Origin: Streptomyces shenzhenensis
GTDB lineage: Bacteria; Actinomycetota; Actinomycetes; Streptomycetales; Streptomycetaceae
Direction of reading: 5' to 3'
DNA length: 64,000 bases
NCBI RefSeq assembly: GCF_003688995.1
Contig: NZ_PENI01000004.1
Span: 248,001-312,000 of the forward strand
The position numbers and the translations under genes are program-made. The notes under the pieces are model-generated. The model saw nothing but the letters and a program-made list of their open reading frames with translations. It was not told the DNA's origin and did not search any database. Positions 36,685-44,913 of the stretch are shown in pieces; the stretch's first letter is position 1, and each line of letters begins with the position of its first letter.

Positions 36685-37500
36685 ATGGGGGAGGCGTCGG
36701 CCGATCAGGCCATGAGGGGGTTTCTGGCAGGGATCCATATTGGTGATCTCTGCCATGGGACAGTCGCGTCGGTCGCTCGGTCTGAGGCGTCGGTGGTCCT
36801 GGACGGTTTCGCGGCCCACCCGCTTGGGGTGGTGGGGGAGTTGGACGGTTCCTGGCGTCGGCGTTTCGCCGAGGTCGCCGTGGTGGGGCAGAGGATCACC
36901 GGCGAAGTGATTGCCTTGGATCTGAATGCGGGGCGGGTACGGCTGTCGATGGCGGCCACCGAGAACCCGGAGCTCTGGGCGTTCCTCAAGTGGCTTCGTC
37001 CGGCTGAGATCCTGACCGGCACGGTGGCGGCGATCGAGCGGTTCGGCGTGTTCGTGTCGCTGGACGAGGGCCCTGATCATCCGGTGTATCCCGGCGTCGG
37101 CTTCATCACGTATTCCGAACTGTCCTGGCGTCGTTTCGAGGCGGCGTCCGACATCGTTGAGGTCGGGCAGCGGGTGTTGTGTGAGTTCTTGCAGTTCGAC
37201 ACATGGAACGGGGAGGCCCGGCTGTCCCTGCGGGCGATGCAGTCGGACCCCTTCCTGGTGTTCGTCGAAGGCATCGCGGTGGGACAAAGGCTGAGCGGGC
37301 GGGTGACGAAACTGGTCCCGTTCGGTGCCTTCGTGGAGGTCGCCGACGGCATCGAGGGCTTGGTGCATCTGTCCGAGCTGAACTCGGTGCCCGTGGCGGC
37401 GCCGGAGGATGTCGTACAGGTCGGCGATCAGTTGACAGTTGTCGTCACGGACGTTGACCGCGAGCGACGCCGGCTGTCGCTCTCTCGGCGACAAGCTTGA
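36685..37500 (+). CDS. Protein with three S1 RNA-binding repeats
   Basis: A 271-residue cytoplasmic protein made almost wholly of three S1-like OB folds. Repeat 1 (about 20-90) is GDLCHGTVASVARSEASVVL. Repeat 2 (about 108-180) is GTVAAIERFGVFVSLDEG. Repeat 3 (about 197-268) is GRVTKLVPFGAFVEVADGIE followed by GLVHLSEL; it is the most canonical. It resembles part of ribosomal protein S1 but is too short to replace it. Its codon use is less GC-biased than its neighbours. It is flanked by two copies of the radical SAM gene's 3' end, pointing to insertion or segmental duplication. The start is ATG at 36685. Confidence 0.8.
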   Translation: MGEASADQAMRGFLAGIHIGDLCHGTVASVARSEASVVLDGFAAHPLGVVGELDGSWRRRFAEVAVVGQRITGEVIALDLNAGRVRLSMAATENPELWAFLKWLRPAEILTGTVAAIERFGVFVSLDEGPDHPVYPGVGFITYSELSWRRFEAASDIVEVGQRVLCEFLQFDTWNGEARLSLRAMQSDPFLVFVEGIAVGQRLSGRVTKLVPFGAFVEVADGIEGLVHLSELNSVPVAAPEDVVQVGDQLTVVVTDVDRERRRLSLSRRQA

Positions 37501-37522
37501 GCGGTTGCGGTTCGGACCGTGT

Positions 37523-37630
37523 CCACAGATGGACACATCAATCCAAATCGGCCCAACCGGCAAGAAGTTGCTACCACTGACAGTCAAGAACCCCGAGCCG
37601 CCCCCCACTTCGGCGGGCCACACACACTGA
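37523..37630 (+). pseudogene. Orphan second copy of the radical SAM gene's C-terminal tail
   Basis: Starting just after the S1 gene, this encodes CPQMDTSIQIGPTGKKLLPL, TVKN and then PEPPPTSAGHTH with a stop. It is 24 identical residues followed by a diverged 12-residue end of equal length to the real tail (AGPTPASSGHAH). The offset to copy 1 is 1,159 bp at both the start of the repeat and the stop codon. It has no start of its own and is probably not expressed. Confidence 0.75.
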
Positions 37631-37753
37631 GCCGAGCGGGGCTGAGGGGGCTGATGCGTCGGCGGCTGTGGGTGCTTCGGGCTGTCGGGAACGGGCCGGT
37701 ATCGACGACACCGGCACCACCGGCTGGCTCCTGAAGTGGTGGTCGGCGTGCGG

Positions 37754-38260
37754 CTACTCGGGAGTTGGAGCGGTAGCCAGCAACATGCTGTTGATTGAGC
37801 CCATGTCGGCGTCGGCTGTGGTGGGGTCGACGCTGGAATCCTCTGCGACCGTTGTCGCCGGGCAATCCCCCCAGCTCGTCGCCCAGCCGCCGGCCAGGTC
37901 GCTGTTGGGTTCGAGATCCTCGGGCTTGCCCGTGATGCCGTAGGTGTCGAGGAGTCGTCGTTCGACTCCGAACGGTTCGCCGAGGGCGAGCTCTGGGTAC
38001 TCACTGATCCACCGCCTGAGGATCCGTCCGCGTTCGGCGATCAGCCACGCCTCCCCGTCGTTCTGCTCGCTGTGGAAGAAGAGTTGAGCTTTGCCGAAGT
38101 GCGCGCTCAACTCTCGGCATCGGTCAGTGACGTGTGCCGTTGTGTGCCACCTCGTCGATGAGTTCCACGCCCTCGGCCCAGCTCGTCTCCCGTACACCCG
38201 TCAAGCCGAGGGCCTTCACCACCTCTGCCTGATCGACGGTCTCTCGGCGTGGAGGTACGG
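37754..38260 (-). pseudogene. Broken gene for an unrecognised protein
   Basis: Two adjoining minus-strand frames look like one protein. The upstream frame reads VDQAEVVKALGLTGVRETSW and AEGVELIDEVAHNGT, and stops at about 38129. The downstream frame continues CRELSAHFGKAQLFFHSEQN, DGEAWLIAERGRILRRWISE and YPELALGEPFGVERRLLDTY, down to 37754. A frameshift or short deletion near 38128-38140 separates them, and the upstream part lacks a convincing start. The sequence is protein-like, but I do not recognise the family. Confidence 0.5.
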
Positions 38261-38337
38261 CTCGGCCCGCCCGCCGGGCCGGGGCCACACCTGATGAGGC
38301 GGCTGTTCGGCGGGAACACCAGGATCGCCTCGCGGTA

Positions 38338-38860
38338 CCGGGCGGCCTGTAGGACGCGGTGAACCTGGGCTGGAAGCTGGCCGCGGAGGTGCGTGGCCAC
38401 GCACCGGAAGGGCTGCTGGACACCTACGAGGCGGAGCGCTCCCCGGTGGCGCGGCGGGTCGCCATGCACACGCAGGCGCCATCGCTGCTCACTCGCCCGG
38501 GTGGCGATGTGACGGCGCTGCGCGAACTGCTTGCCCGGCCCGTGAACCGGCGGCACATCGCGGAGCTGCTGTCCGGTGCGGATGTCTCCTACGACATGGG
38601 GCCGGCGACCGGGCCGCTCGTCGGCCGATGGGCACCGGACCTGCCGGGCCTGCGGGAGCTGACCCGTACCGGCCGACCCGCTCCTCCTGGACCCCACCGG
38701 CGGCCTCGACGCGGGCGGTTGGGCGTCTCGCGTCGACACGGTGACCGTTCCGGAACTCGACACCGCGCTGCTGCTCCGTCCCGACTGCTACGTCGCCTGG
38801 CAGGGCACCACGGGCGACGGCCTGCACGAAGCACTGGGGCCCTGGTTCGGCGCAGCGTGA
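38338..38860 (+). pseudogene. Remnant of an FAD-dependent aromatic hydroxylase (PHBH-like)
   Basis: The C-terminal half of a flavin monooxygenase is recognisable: DAVNLGWKLAAEVRG, then LLDTYEAERSPVARRVA, matching the QDAVNLGWKLA and Y.xER.PV.. signatures. Where the conserved Gln should precede DAVNLG there is TAG (38351-38353), one base change from CAG. Around 38665-38690 the frame shifts, after which LLLDPTGGLDAGGWASRVD and ELDTALLLRPDCYVAWQG complete the usual thioredoxin-like C-terminus, with the stop at 38860. The FAD-binding N-terminus is missing. So it is truncated, interrupted and frameshifted. Confidence 0.65.
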
Positions 38861-38894
38861 CCCCCCTTGACGGGCAGGGGGGGGACGGGTCGGC

Positions 38895-39302
38895 TCAGGG
38901 GGCGATCTCGTTGAGCAGGGTGCGGACGCGTCGTTCGATCTCGTCGCGGATGGGGCGGACGGCGTCGACTCCCCGGCCGGCCGGGTCGGGGAGCTGCCAG
39001 TCGAGGTAGCGCTTGCCCGGGAAGACGGGGCAGGTGTCGCCGCAGCCCATGGTGATCACGACATCGGAGGCTTGGACGGCCGCCACGGTGAGCACCTTGG
39101 GCACCTCGGCCGAGATGTCGATGCCGACCTCCGCCAGTGCCTCGGCCACGGCCGGGTTGACCGTGTCGGCCGGAGCGGAGCCGGCGGAGCGCACCTGTAC
39201 GCGGTCGCCCGCGAGGTGGGTGAGGAAGGCGGCGGCCATCTGTGAGCGTCCGGCGTTGTGGACGCAGACGAACAGGACGGAGGGCGGGGCGGTTTCAGGC
39301 AT
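38895..39302 (-). CDS. arsC: Arsenate reductase (low-molecular-weight phosphatase fold)
   Basis: Reduces arsenate to arsenite for export. It has 135 residues. The N-terminal P-loop VCVHNAGRSQMAAAF carries the nucleophilic Cys (CxxNAGRS). TMGCGDTCPVFPGKRYLDWQ is the family's second conserved block, followed by LPDPAGRGVDAVRPIRDEI. Actinobacterial relatives couple to mycothiol or thioredoxin. It is the last gene of arsR-acr3-arsC: its ATG lies 8 bp inside the end of the acr3 gene, so the two are translationally coupled. Confidence 0.92.
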   Translation of the reverse strand: MPETAPPSVLFVCVHNAGRSQMAAAFLTHLAGDRVQVRSAGSAPADTVNPAVAEALAEVGIDISAEVPKVLTVAAVQASDVVITMGCGDTCPVFPGKRYLDWQLPDPAGRGVDAVRPIRDEIERRVRTLLNEIAP

Positions 39303-40392
39303 GTGCGGGGTCTTCCCGGGGCGAAGGAGCGTCGTGGACGGTGAAGTGGCGGCGGGCGCGCAGGGCCACGTGGACGAGGCCGATCAGTACGGGTACCTCG
39401 ATGAGCGGGCCGACCACACCGGCGAGCGCCTGCCCGGATGAGGCCCCGAAGGTGGCGATGGCGACGGCGATGGCCAGTTCGAAGTTGTTGCCCGCCGCGG
39501 TGAAGGCGAGCGTCGTGGCGCGGGGGTGGTCCAGCCCCACGGCGCGGCCCAGGGCCATGGAGCCGGTCCACATGAGGGCGAAGTAGACCAGCAGGGGCAG
39601 GGCGATACGGGCGACATCGAGGGGCCGTGCGGTGATGGCGTCGCCTTGCAGGGCGAAGAGGATGACGATCGTGAACAGCAGGCCGTACAGGGCGAAGGGG
39701 CCGATGCGCGGGAGGAATACGGACTCGTACCAGGCGCGGCCTTTGGCCTGCTCGCCCAGGCGGCGGGTCAGGTAGCCGGCCGCGAGCGGGATGCCCAGGA
39801 AGATGAGCACGCTGCGGGTGATCTCCCACACCGGGACGTCGAGAGCGGTCTGTTCCAGGCCCAGTCGGCCGGGCAGGAAGGAGAGGTAGAACCAGCCGAG
39901 CGCGGAGAAGGCGATCACCTGGAAGACGGAGTTCAGGGCGACCAGGACGGCGGCGGCCTCGCGGTGGCCGCAGGCGAGGTCGTTCCAGATGATGACCATG
40001 GCGATGCAGCGGGCCAGGCCGACGATGATCAGGCCGGTGCGGTAGGCGGGCAGGTCCGGCAGGAAGAGCCAGGCCAGGGCGAACATGAGGGCTGGGCCGA
40101 CGAGCCAGTTGAGCAGCAGGGACGGCAGCAGCAGGCGGCGGTCGCGGGTGACGGTGCCGAGGCGGTCGTAGCGGACCTTGGCCAGGACCGGGTACATCAT
40201 CACCAGCAGGCCAAGGGCGATCGGCAGGGACACCCCCGTGACGGTCACCTCGGCCAGCGCGTCGCCCAGGCCCGGCACCGAGCGTCCCAGGCCGAGCCCG
40301 GCGGCCATCGCGGCGAGGATCCAGACGGCCAGCCAGCGGTCGAGGAACGACAGCCCGCCGGCCACGTCTCGCCTGGTTGCGGCACCGGTCAC
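39295..40392 (-). CDS. Arsenite efflux transporter, ACR3 family
   Basis: Exports arsenite across the membrane. It has 365 residues and ten predicted helices. Family signatures: LARCIAMVIIWNDLACGHRE, in which the ARC Cys is essential in ACR3 proteins, and TLAFTAAGNNFELAIAVAIA. The GTG at 40392 overlaps the arsR stop (GTGA); a long upstream extension antisense to and overlapping arsR is rejected. It belongs to the arsR-acr3-arsC operon. Confidence 0.93.
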   Translation of the reverse strand: MTGAATRRDVAGGLSFLDRWLAVWILAAMAAGLGLGRSVPGLGDALAEVTVTGVSLPIALGLLVMMYPVLAKVRYDRLGTVTRDRRLLLPSLLLNWLVGPALMFALAWLFLPDLPAYRTGLIIVGLARCIAMVIIWNDLACGHREAAAVLVALNSVFQVIAFSALGWFYLSFLPGRLGLEQTALDVPVWEITRSVLIFLGIPLAAGYLTRRLGEQAKGRAWYESVFLPRIGPFALYGLLFTIVILFALQGDAITARPLDVARIALPLLVYFALMWTGSMALGRAVGLDHPRATTLAFTAAGNNFELAIAVAIATFGASSGQALAGVVGPLIEVPVLIGLVHVALRARRHFTVHDAPSPREDPAHA

Positions 40393-40793
40393 GAGGCGGT
40401 GGCGGTGGCGGCGCGGTCGGGCAGGGGCTCGGCCGCAGGGCGGGTCAGGATGCTCGCGAGCCGGTCGGTCATCTCCGGGAGCAGCCAGTAGTAGACCCAG
40501 GTGCCGCGTCGCTCGCAGTCGATCAGGCCGGCCTGCCGCAGCAGCTTGAGGTGGTGCGAGATCGTCGGCTGGGACAGGTCGAAGGCCGGGGTGAGGTCGC
40601 ATACGCAGACCTCACCGCCCGCCCTGGAGGCGATCATCGACAGCAGGCGCAGCCTGACCGGATCGCCCAGCGCCTTGAACACCTTCGCCAGTTCCACGGC
40701 CTGGTCCTCGTCCAGGGGAGCGGTCAGCAGACCGGGGCAGCAGGCGTCGGTCTCGTCGTTCCGGCCGAGCACCACCAACTCTTGATTCGACAT
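40389..40793 (-). CDS. arsR: ArsR-family arsenic-responsive repressor
   Basis: A winged-helix repressor that leaves DNA when it binds As(III). It has 134 residues. The DNA-binding helix is FDLSQPTISHHLKLLRQAGL. The As(III) site is visible as CVCDLT (ELCVCDL-type), with an additional CC pair near the N-terminus (ETDACCPGL). The ATG at 40793 is chosen because it gives the standard N-terminus. It is divergent from the arsI-like gene, with an inverted repeat in the gap. First gene of arsR-acr3-arsC. Confidence 0.93.
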   Translation of the reverse strand: MSNQELVVLGRNDETDACCPGLLTAPLDEDQAVELAKVFKALGDPVRLRLLSMIASRAGGEVCVCDLTPAFDLSQPTISHHLKLLRQAGLIDCERRGTWVYYWLLPEMTDRLASILTRPAAEPLPDRAATATAS

Positions 40794-40830
40794 GTGTCTA
40801 TGTTGACAGTCTTCGATCCAGTGCGCAATG

Positions 40831-40854
40831 TTGTATCGACGGACATCAATGCAA
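40831..40854. promoter_or_regulatory. Candidate ArsR operator between arsR and the arsI-like gene
   Basis: TTGTATCGAC and ATCAATGCAA form an imperfect inverted repeat around GGAC; the outer TTG.AT.GA/TC.AT.CAA positions match. It resembles TTGATA/TATCAA-type ArsR sites and lies between the divergent genes, where it could control both. Confidence 0.5.
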
Positions 40855-40872
40855 CCCGATGGGAGCCCTGCC

Positions 40873-41352
40873 ATGTCTCGCGCTCAGCTCGCCCTGCGTG
40901 TCAGCGACCTGGAGGCGTCGATCACCTTCTACTCGAAGCTGTTCGGCGCCGAACCGGCCAAGCGGCGCGCGGGCTACGCCAACTTCGCCCTCGCCGAGCC
41001 CCCGCTCAAGCTCGTGCTGATCGAGGGTGAGCCCGGACAGGAGACCCGTCTCGACCACCTCGGCGTCGAGGTGGAGTCCACCGACCAGGTCGGCGCGGCC
41101 GCCACTCGGCTCAAGGGCGCCGGCCTCGCCACGTTCGAGGAGAACGACACCTCCTGCTGCTACGCCCTCCAGGACAAGGTGTGGGTGCACGGCCCGGGCC
41201 GGGAGCCCTGGGAGGTCTACGTCGTGAAGGCGGACGCGGACACCCTCGGCAAGAGCGCCGCCCCCGACAGCCACGCCCCCGACACCGTCGGCGACGCCTG
41301 CTGCACCACCCGGACCCACGAACCGTCCCCGGCCGGTGCCGACGGCGACTGA
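40873..41352 (+). CDS. ArsI/CadI-family vicinal-oxygen-chelate protein (C-As lyase type)
   Basis: A 159-residue cytoplasmic protein of the ArsI/CadI family. ArsI cleaves the carbon-arsenic bond of trivalent organoarsenicals using Fe(II). Predicted metal ligands are Gln5 (SRAQLALRV), His of LDHLGVEV and Glu of EPWEVYVV, the Gln/His/Glu set reported for a Thermomonospora ArsI. The substrate-binding Cys pair appears in DTSCCYALQDKVW. A second CC pair lies near the C-terminus (DACCTTRTH). The start is ATG at 40873; ATG codons upstream are less conserved. It lies divergent from the ars operon. Confidence 0.85.
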   Translation: MSRAQLALRVSDLEASITFYSKLFGAEPAKRRAGYANFALAEPPLKLVLIEGEPGQETRLDHLGVEVESTDQVGAAATRLKGAGLATFEENDTSCCYALQDKVWVHGPGREPWEVYVVKADADTLGKSAAPDSHAPDTVGDACCTTRTHEPSPAGADGD

Positions 41353-41407
41353 CCAGAAGCTGTCCCGCACCGGTCTCCGGAGTCATTCATGGCCTGCCGT
41401 GCAGGGG

Positions 41408-41436
41408 GCGGCCCCGCGGGTTCGGAGTGCGGGGCC
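41408..41436. terminator. Bidirectional terminator between arsI-like gene and formamidase gene
   Basis: CGGCCCCGC (41408-41416) pairs with GCGGGGCCG (41428-41436). It lies 56 bp after the arsI-like stop and 13 bp beyond the formamidase gene stop on the other strand. Confidence 0.7.
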
Positions 41437-41448
41437 GTCGGGGGTTGG

Positions 41449-42699
41449 TCAGGCGCTGGTCAGGGCGGCCTGGCCGCGGTCCGCCTTCGTCGGGCCCGTG
41501 GCGGTGGGCCGGACGTCGAAGTCGAACATGGCGGTGGGCACGTACAGCGAGCAGCATGCGTTGGGGATGTCGACGATGCCGCTGATGCGTCCCTCGATGG
41601 GCGCGGAGCCGAGCAGCAGATAGGCCTGTTCGCCGCTGTAGCCGAACTTCTTGAAGTACTCGACGGCGTTGAGGCAGGCCCGCCGGTAGGCCAGGGTCGC
41701 GTCCATGTAGAAGTTGGTGTCCGTGTCGTGGTCGACGGAGACCCCGATAAAACTGATGAACTCCGTGTAGCGCGGCTCGACGTTGCCGGGCATGAACACC
41801 GGGTTGGTGGAGATGCCGTACGTCTCCATGCCGCCCTTGATCAGGTCGACATGGAAGTCGATGAAGCCGCCCATCTCGATGGCGCCGCAGAAGCTGATCT
41901 CTCCGTCGCCCTGGCTGAAGTGCAGGTCGCCCGCGGAGAGTTTGGCGTCCTTGACGTATACGGGGAAGAAGGCCCGTGAGCCGCGGGTCATGTTCTTGAT
42001 GTCCTGGTTGCCGCCGTTCTCGCGGGCGGGCACCGTGCGCGCGCCTTCTGCCGCGATACGGGTGGCGAGGTCCCCGGTGGCCTTGCCGGCGAGCGCGTTG
42101 CTGGCGTCCGGAGGCACGGCGAGGGGCGGGACCCGGTTCGGGTCGGTGTCGATCAGTGCCTTCTCGCGGGCGTTCCAGCGGGCGAGCATCTCGGCCGACG
42201 GCGCCGTTCCGAACAGCCCGGGGTGGGTGATCCCGGTGTAGCGGATGCCGGGCAGATGGCGGGAGACCGCCTGCTGGCCGTGGAAGTTCCAGATGGCCTT
42301 GTAGGAGTCAGGGAAGTAGTCGGTCAGGAAGCCTCCGCCGTTGGCCTTGGCGAAGATGCCGGTATAGCCCCAGCCCTGGCCCGCCGCGTCCCCCTTCTGC
42401 TGCGGCACCGGACCGAGGTCGAGGATGTCGACGACGAGCAGGTCACCGGGTTCGGCGCCCTCCACGCCGAACGGCCCGCTGAGCATGTGGGGGATGGTCA
42501 GGTCGATGTCGCGTACGTCGTTGGCGGAGTCGTTGTCGCCGATCTGGCAGTCGGTCCAGTCACGGCACTCCACGCGGAACTCCGTGCCTGGCTTGATCAT
42601 GGTGACGCTGGGAATGTCCGGATGCCACCTGTTGTGTCCCGGCACGTCCTGGTCGCGCATGGATTTGCTCTGGTCCACTGTGAAGAGAACTTCGGGCAT
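41449..42699 (-). CDS. fmdA: Formamidase (acetamidase/formamidase family)
   Basis: Hydrolyses formamide to formate and ammonia. It has 416 residues, the usual family length, and starts MPEVLFTVDQSKSMRDQDVP. Family signatures: HNRWHPDIPSV, the GDLLVVDILDLGP block, FPDSYKAIWNFHG, HPGLFGTAPS, and GDLHFSQGDGEISFCGAIEM. Cytoplasmic. It lies 28 bp downstream of the amide channel gene and with the FmdB-like gene forms a leftward operon for taking up and using short amides as a nitrogen source. Confidence 0.94.
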   Translation of the reverse strand: MPEVLFTVDQSKSMRDQDVPGHNRWHPDIPSVTMIKPGTEFRVECRDWTDCQIGDNDSANDVRDIDLTIPHMLSGPFGVEGAEPGDLLVVDILDLGPVPQQKGDAAGQGWGYTGIFAKANGGGFLTDYFPDSYKAIWNFHGQQAVSRHLPGIRYTGITHPGLFGTAPSAEMLARWNAREKALIDTDPNRVPPLAVPPDASNALAGKATGDLATRIAAEGARTVPARENGGNQDIKNMTRGSRAFFPVYVKDAKLSAGDLHFSQGDGEISFCGAIEMGGFIDFHVDLIKGGMETYGISTNPVFMPGNVEPRYTEFISFIGVSVDHDTDTNFYMDATLAYRRACLNAVEYFKKFGYSGEQAYLLLGSAPIEGRISGIVDIPNACCSLYVPTAMFDFDVRPTATGPTKADRGQAALTSA

Positions 42700-42727
42700 G
42701 ACAACTTCCTCATTGTTTCTGGTCCGG

Positions 42728-43366
42728 TCACGTGGGTGCGCTCAACTCGGTGGTCGAAGCGGCAGGGGTCGGACGGTGTCGGGAATTACGGGTGAGCGGC
42801 CACAGCGCCCCGAACACCACGACCGCGAAGACCCCGAGGGCGATGGCGGCCGCGTCGGGGTGCTTCCAGTAGCCGGCCAGCAGCAGACCGGCGGGAATCA
42901 CACCCGTGACCCAGCCCTCGATCGCCGTGACCCAGCCCGTATAGGCGGTGAGCCCGTCCTTCTTGAGGCCGAGCAGCAGGAAGAACAGGAACCACAGAAA
43001 TGCCCAGTAGAGCCAGATGACGCCGAACGGGTAGTCCTTCAGGATGCGGAAACTGACGAACGAGTACCCGAGGGCCGCAACGGCCACAAAGAGCGAGTAA
43101 TAGCCGACCCCGGTGGTGTCGAGACCGGCCAGCAGGCCAATGCCCACATAGAGGTAGGTGAAGCCGAAAAGATAGATGCCGGACGCCGCGAGTATCTTCT
43201 TCGGGTCGTTGTCGGCGACGAAGATGAGATAGGTCGGCGTCAGCACCTGGAGCGCGCCCACGAAGAGGTTGAACACCGCCGCCGCCCGGGCCTCGACCTT
43301 TCCGAGCAGCATCAGCCCGTTCATGAAGAGCACCGCACCGACGAAGAGCAGTCCCACGTTCGCCAC
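42728..43366 (-). CDS. AmiS/UreI-family amide or urea channel
   Basis: Integral membrane channel, 212 residues, six or seven helices. [17 protein letters not shown] is the family start, with [19 protein letters not shown] and [20 protein letters not shown] typical of AmiS/UreI. It should admit formamide, acetamide or urea for the formamidase encoded 28 bp downstream. The GTG at 43366 is preceded by AGGAGGT. Operon order: fmdB-like, channel, fmdA. Confidence 0.92.
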   Translation of the reverse strand: MANVGLLFVGAVLFMNGLMLLGKVEARAAAVFNLFVGALQVLTPTYLIFVADNDPKKILAASGIYLFGFTYLYVGIGLLAGLDTTGVGYYSLFVAVAALGYSFVSFRILKDYPFGVIWLYWAFLWFLFFLLLGLKKDGLTAYTGWVTAIEGWVTGVIPAGLLLAGYWKHPDAAAIALGVFAVVVFGALWPLTRNSRHRPTPAASTTELSAPT

Positions 43367-43437
43367 GGTGAGGCACCTCCTAAGCCCTCGTGAGCAGCGG
43401 AATCATGAGACGTTCCGTTCGTCGACCACCGCCCTCG

Positions 43438-43716
43438 TCAGGGACGCGGCAACCGCGAGAGCGCGGGGTGCGGACGCCGCCGCGCTCCGCTGCCCGACGG
43501 GAGTCCGGAGACCACCGCCGGGGCCTCACGGGACTGCTCCTCCCGGGCACGGAGGGCAGCTGCCGCATCCGAGGTCCGCGAGAGACCGGGTGCGGAGAAC
43601 ACGCGTCTCGCATCGTGTGCGCAGGCGGGGCATCCGTAAATTCTGGGTGCCGTTCCGATGGCCAGCTTCACATCGAAAGGCCCGCACCGGCTGCACAGAT
43701 ACTCGTAGGTCGCCAT
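43438..43716 (-). CDS. FmdB-family zinc ribbon protein
   Basis: A 92-residue protein starting [20 protein letters not shown]. Two CxxC pairs (CSRC and CPAC) form the zinc ribbon typical of FmdB, a putative regulator of formamidase. A Ser/Arg/Pro-rich tail follows. The start is ATG at 43716. It is first in the leftward fmdB-amiS-fmdA group and is divergent from crcB. Confidence 0.9.
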   Translation of the reverse strand: MATYEYLCSRCGPFDVKLAIGTAPRIYGCPACAHDARRVFSAPGLSRTSDAAAALRAREEQSREAPAVVSGLPSGSGARRRPHPALSRLPRP

Positions 43717-43823
43717 CAGCAGCCTCCGGGAGCTATTCCCACTTCCAGGAGACGTCCGGCGCATCCGTGTGTCAAATCCGAGGAGGTCGGCTCTCCGTGG
43801 CCGGTGCACGTACGATTTCACGG

Positions 43824-44327
43824 GTGGAGCGGCCGCAATCCGGGACTCCCGCGCCGCGCCCGACCGGCCGCCGGAAAGGCCCCCCGGTGGCAGAGGCGCG
43901 CAGGCGCCGGGACGCCCCCCACGGACATGCGCAGGTGTTGACCGTGATCGCCGTGGGCGGGGCGATCGGCGCCTGCGCGCGCTATGCGGCGGCCTTGCTG
44001 TGGCCGACCGGCAGGGCCGATTTCCCCTGGACGACGCTGGGCGTGAACGCCGTCGGCTGCCTCGTCATCGGTGTCTTCCTGGTGGCGATCACCGAGGGGT
44101 GGACCGCGCATCCGTTGCTGCGGCCGTTCTTCGGCACCGGGGTCCTCGGCGGCTTCACGACCTTCTCCACGTACTGCGCCGACATCGAGCGCCTGGTGCG
44201 CCAGGAACGGGTCGGTCTCGCGCTGGCCTATCTGCTGGCGACCGTCGTCCTCGCGCTCGTCGCCGTGCGGATCGGCGCGGTCGCCGCCCGCCGGCTCGCC
44301 CTGACGAGGAGGCGACCACGCCGATGA
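43824..44327 (+). CDS. crcB: Fluoride channel CrcB/FluC, first of a pair
   Basis: Exports toxic fluoride as a dual-topology channel; 167 residues. After an arginine-rich cytoplasmic start come four helices with the signatures [30 protein letters not shown] and [17 protein letters not shown], which includes the conserved FTTFST. The GTG at 43824 follows a TACGAT -10-like word by 7 bases, so a leaderless mRNA is likely. A later GTG (43888) is possible. Its stop overlaps the second crcB start (ATGA). I looked for a fluoride riboswitch upstream and saw none. Confidence 0.88.
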   Translation: MERPQSGTPAPRPTGRRKGPPVAEARRRRDAPHGHAQVLTVIAVGGAIGACARYAAALLWPTGRADFPWTTLGVNAVGCLVIGVFLVAITEGWTAHPLLRPFFGTGVLGGFTTFSTYCADIERLVRQERVGLALAYLLATVVLALVAVRIGAVAARRLALTRRRPRR

Positions 44328-44698
44328 GGTTCCTGCTGGTCGCGCTCGGCGGCGCCGTCGGCGCCCCGCTGCGGTATCTGATCGACCGGGCCGTCGAGGC
44401 CCGCCATGACACGGCCTTCCCCTGGGGCACCTTCGCCGCCAACGCGGTCGGGTCGGCCATCCTGGGGGCGCTGACCGGGGCCGCCCTGTCCACCACCGTC
44501 CCGCAGCAGGTGCAGCTCCTGCTGGGGCCCGGCCTGTGCGGCGGTCTGACCACCTACTCCACGTTCTCGTACGAGACGCTGCGGCTGGCCGAGGCCGGAT
44601 CGCGGTTTCTCGCGGCGGCCAATGTGATCGTCTCGGTCCTCGCGGGGCTCGGGTCCGTTTACCTCGGCCTGGCCGTCGCCGAGGCCGTATTCCGATAA
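44324..44698 (+). CDS. crcB: Fluoride channel CrcB/FluC, second of a pair
   Basis: A 124-residue partner of the preceding channel protein, starting [37 protein letters not shown] and [15 protein letters not shown] are the family signatures. Actinobacteria often carry two crcB genes whose products probably form an antiparallel heterodimer, each with fixed topology. The short N-terminus here against the Arg-rich one of the first protein fits opposite orientation. The ATG overlaps the previous stop by 4 bp. Confidence 0.92.
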   Translation: MRFLLVALGGAVGAPLRYLIDRAVEARHDTAFPWGTFAANAVGSAILGALTGAALSTTVPQQVQLLLGPGLCGGLTTYSTFSYETLRLAEAGSRFLAAANVIVSVLAGLGSVYLGLAVAEAVFR

Positions 44699-44699
44699 C

Positions 44700-44738
44700 C
44701 GGGAAGATCCAGATCTGCACCGGGAAGATCCAGATCTC
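44700..44738 (+). repeat. Two 18-bp direct repeats after crcB
   Basis: CGGGAAGATCCAGATCT occurs at 44700 and again at 44721, a 21-bp period. Each contains the palindrome AGATCT. It lies directly after the second crcB stop. Further on, an AT-rich patch with the palindrome CTTAATTAAG (about 44820) precedes the next gene. Confidence 0.7.
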
Positions 44739-44913
44739 CTGGCCTCGGTAAGCGCATGCTCTGCTGTGAGCCGCTTCACCGAGAATCGGCTGGACGTGCG
44801 TGGCCAATGCCTTTAGCTTTCTTAATTAAGTTGTCTTTTCTCTGTGCGGAGGCATCCGGTACCGCACAGTAGTTTCTCGCGCTGATCGGGGTGCACATCG
44901 GGAAGGTGGATCA

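Noticed and set aside
43717..43823. Fluoride riboswitch before crcB
   Set aside because: The conserved GGnGATGG and pseudoknot segments were not found, and the likely start point leaves no room for a leader.
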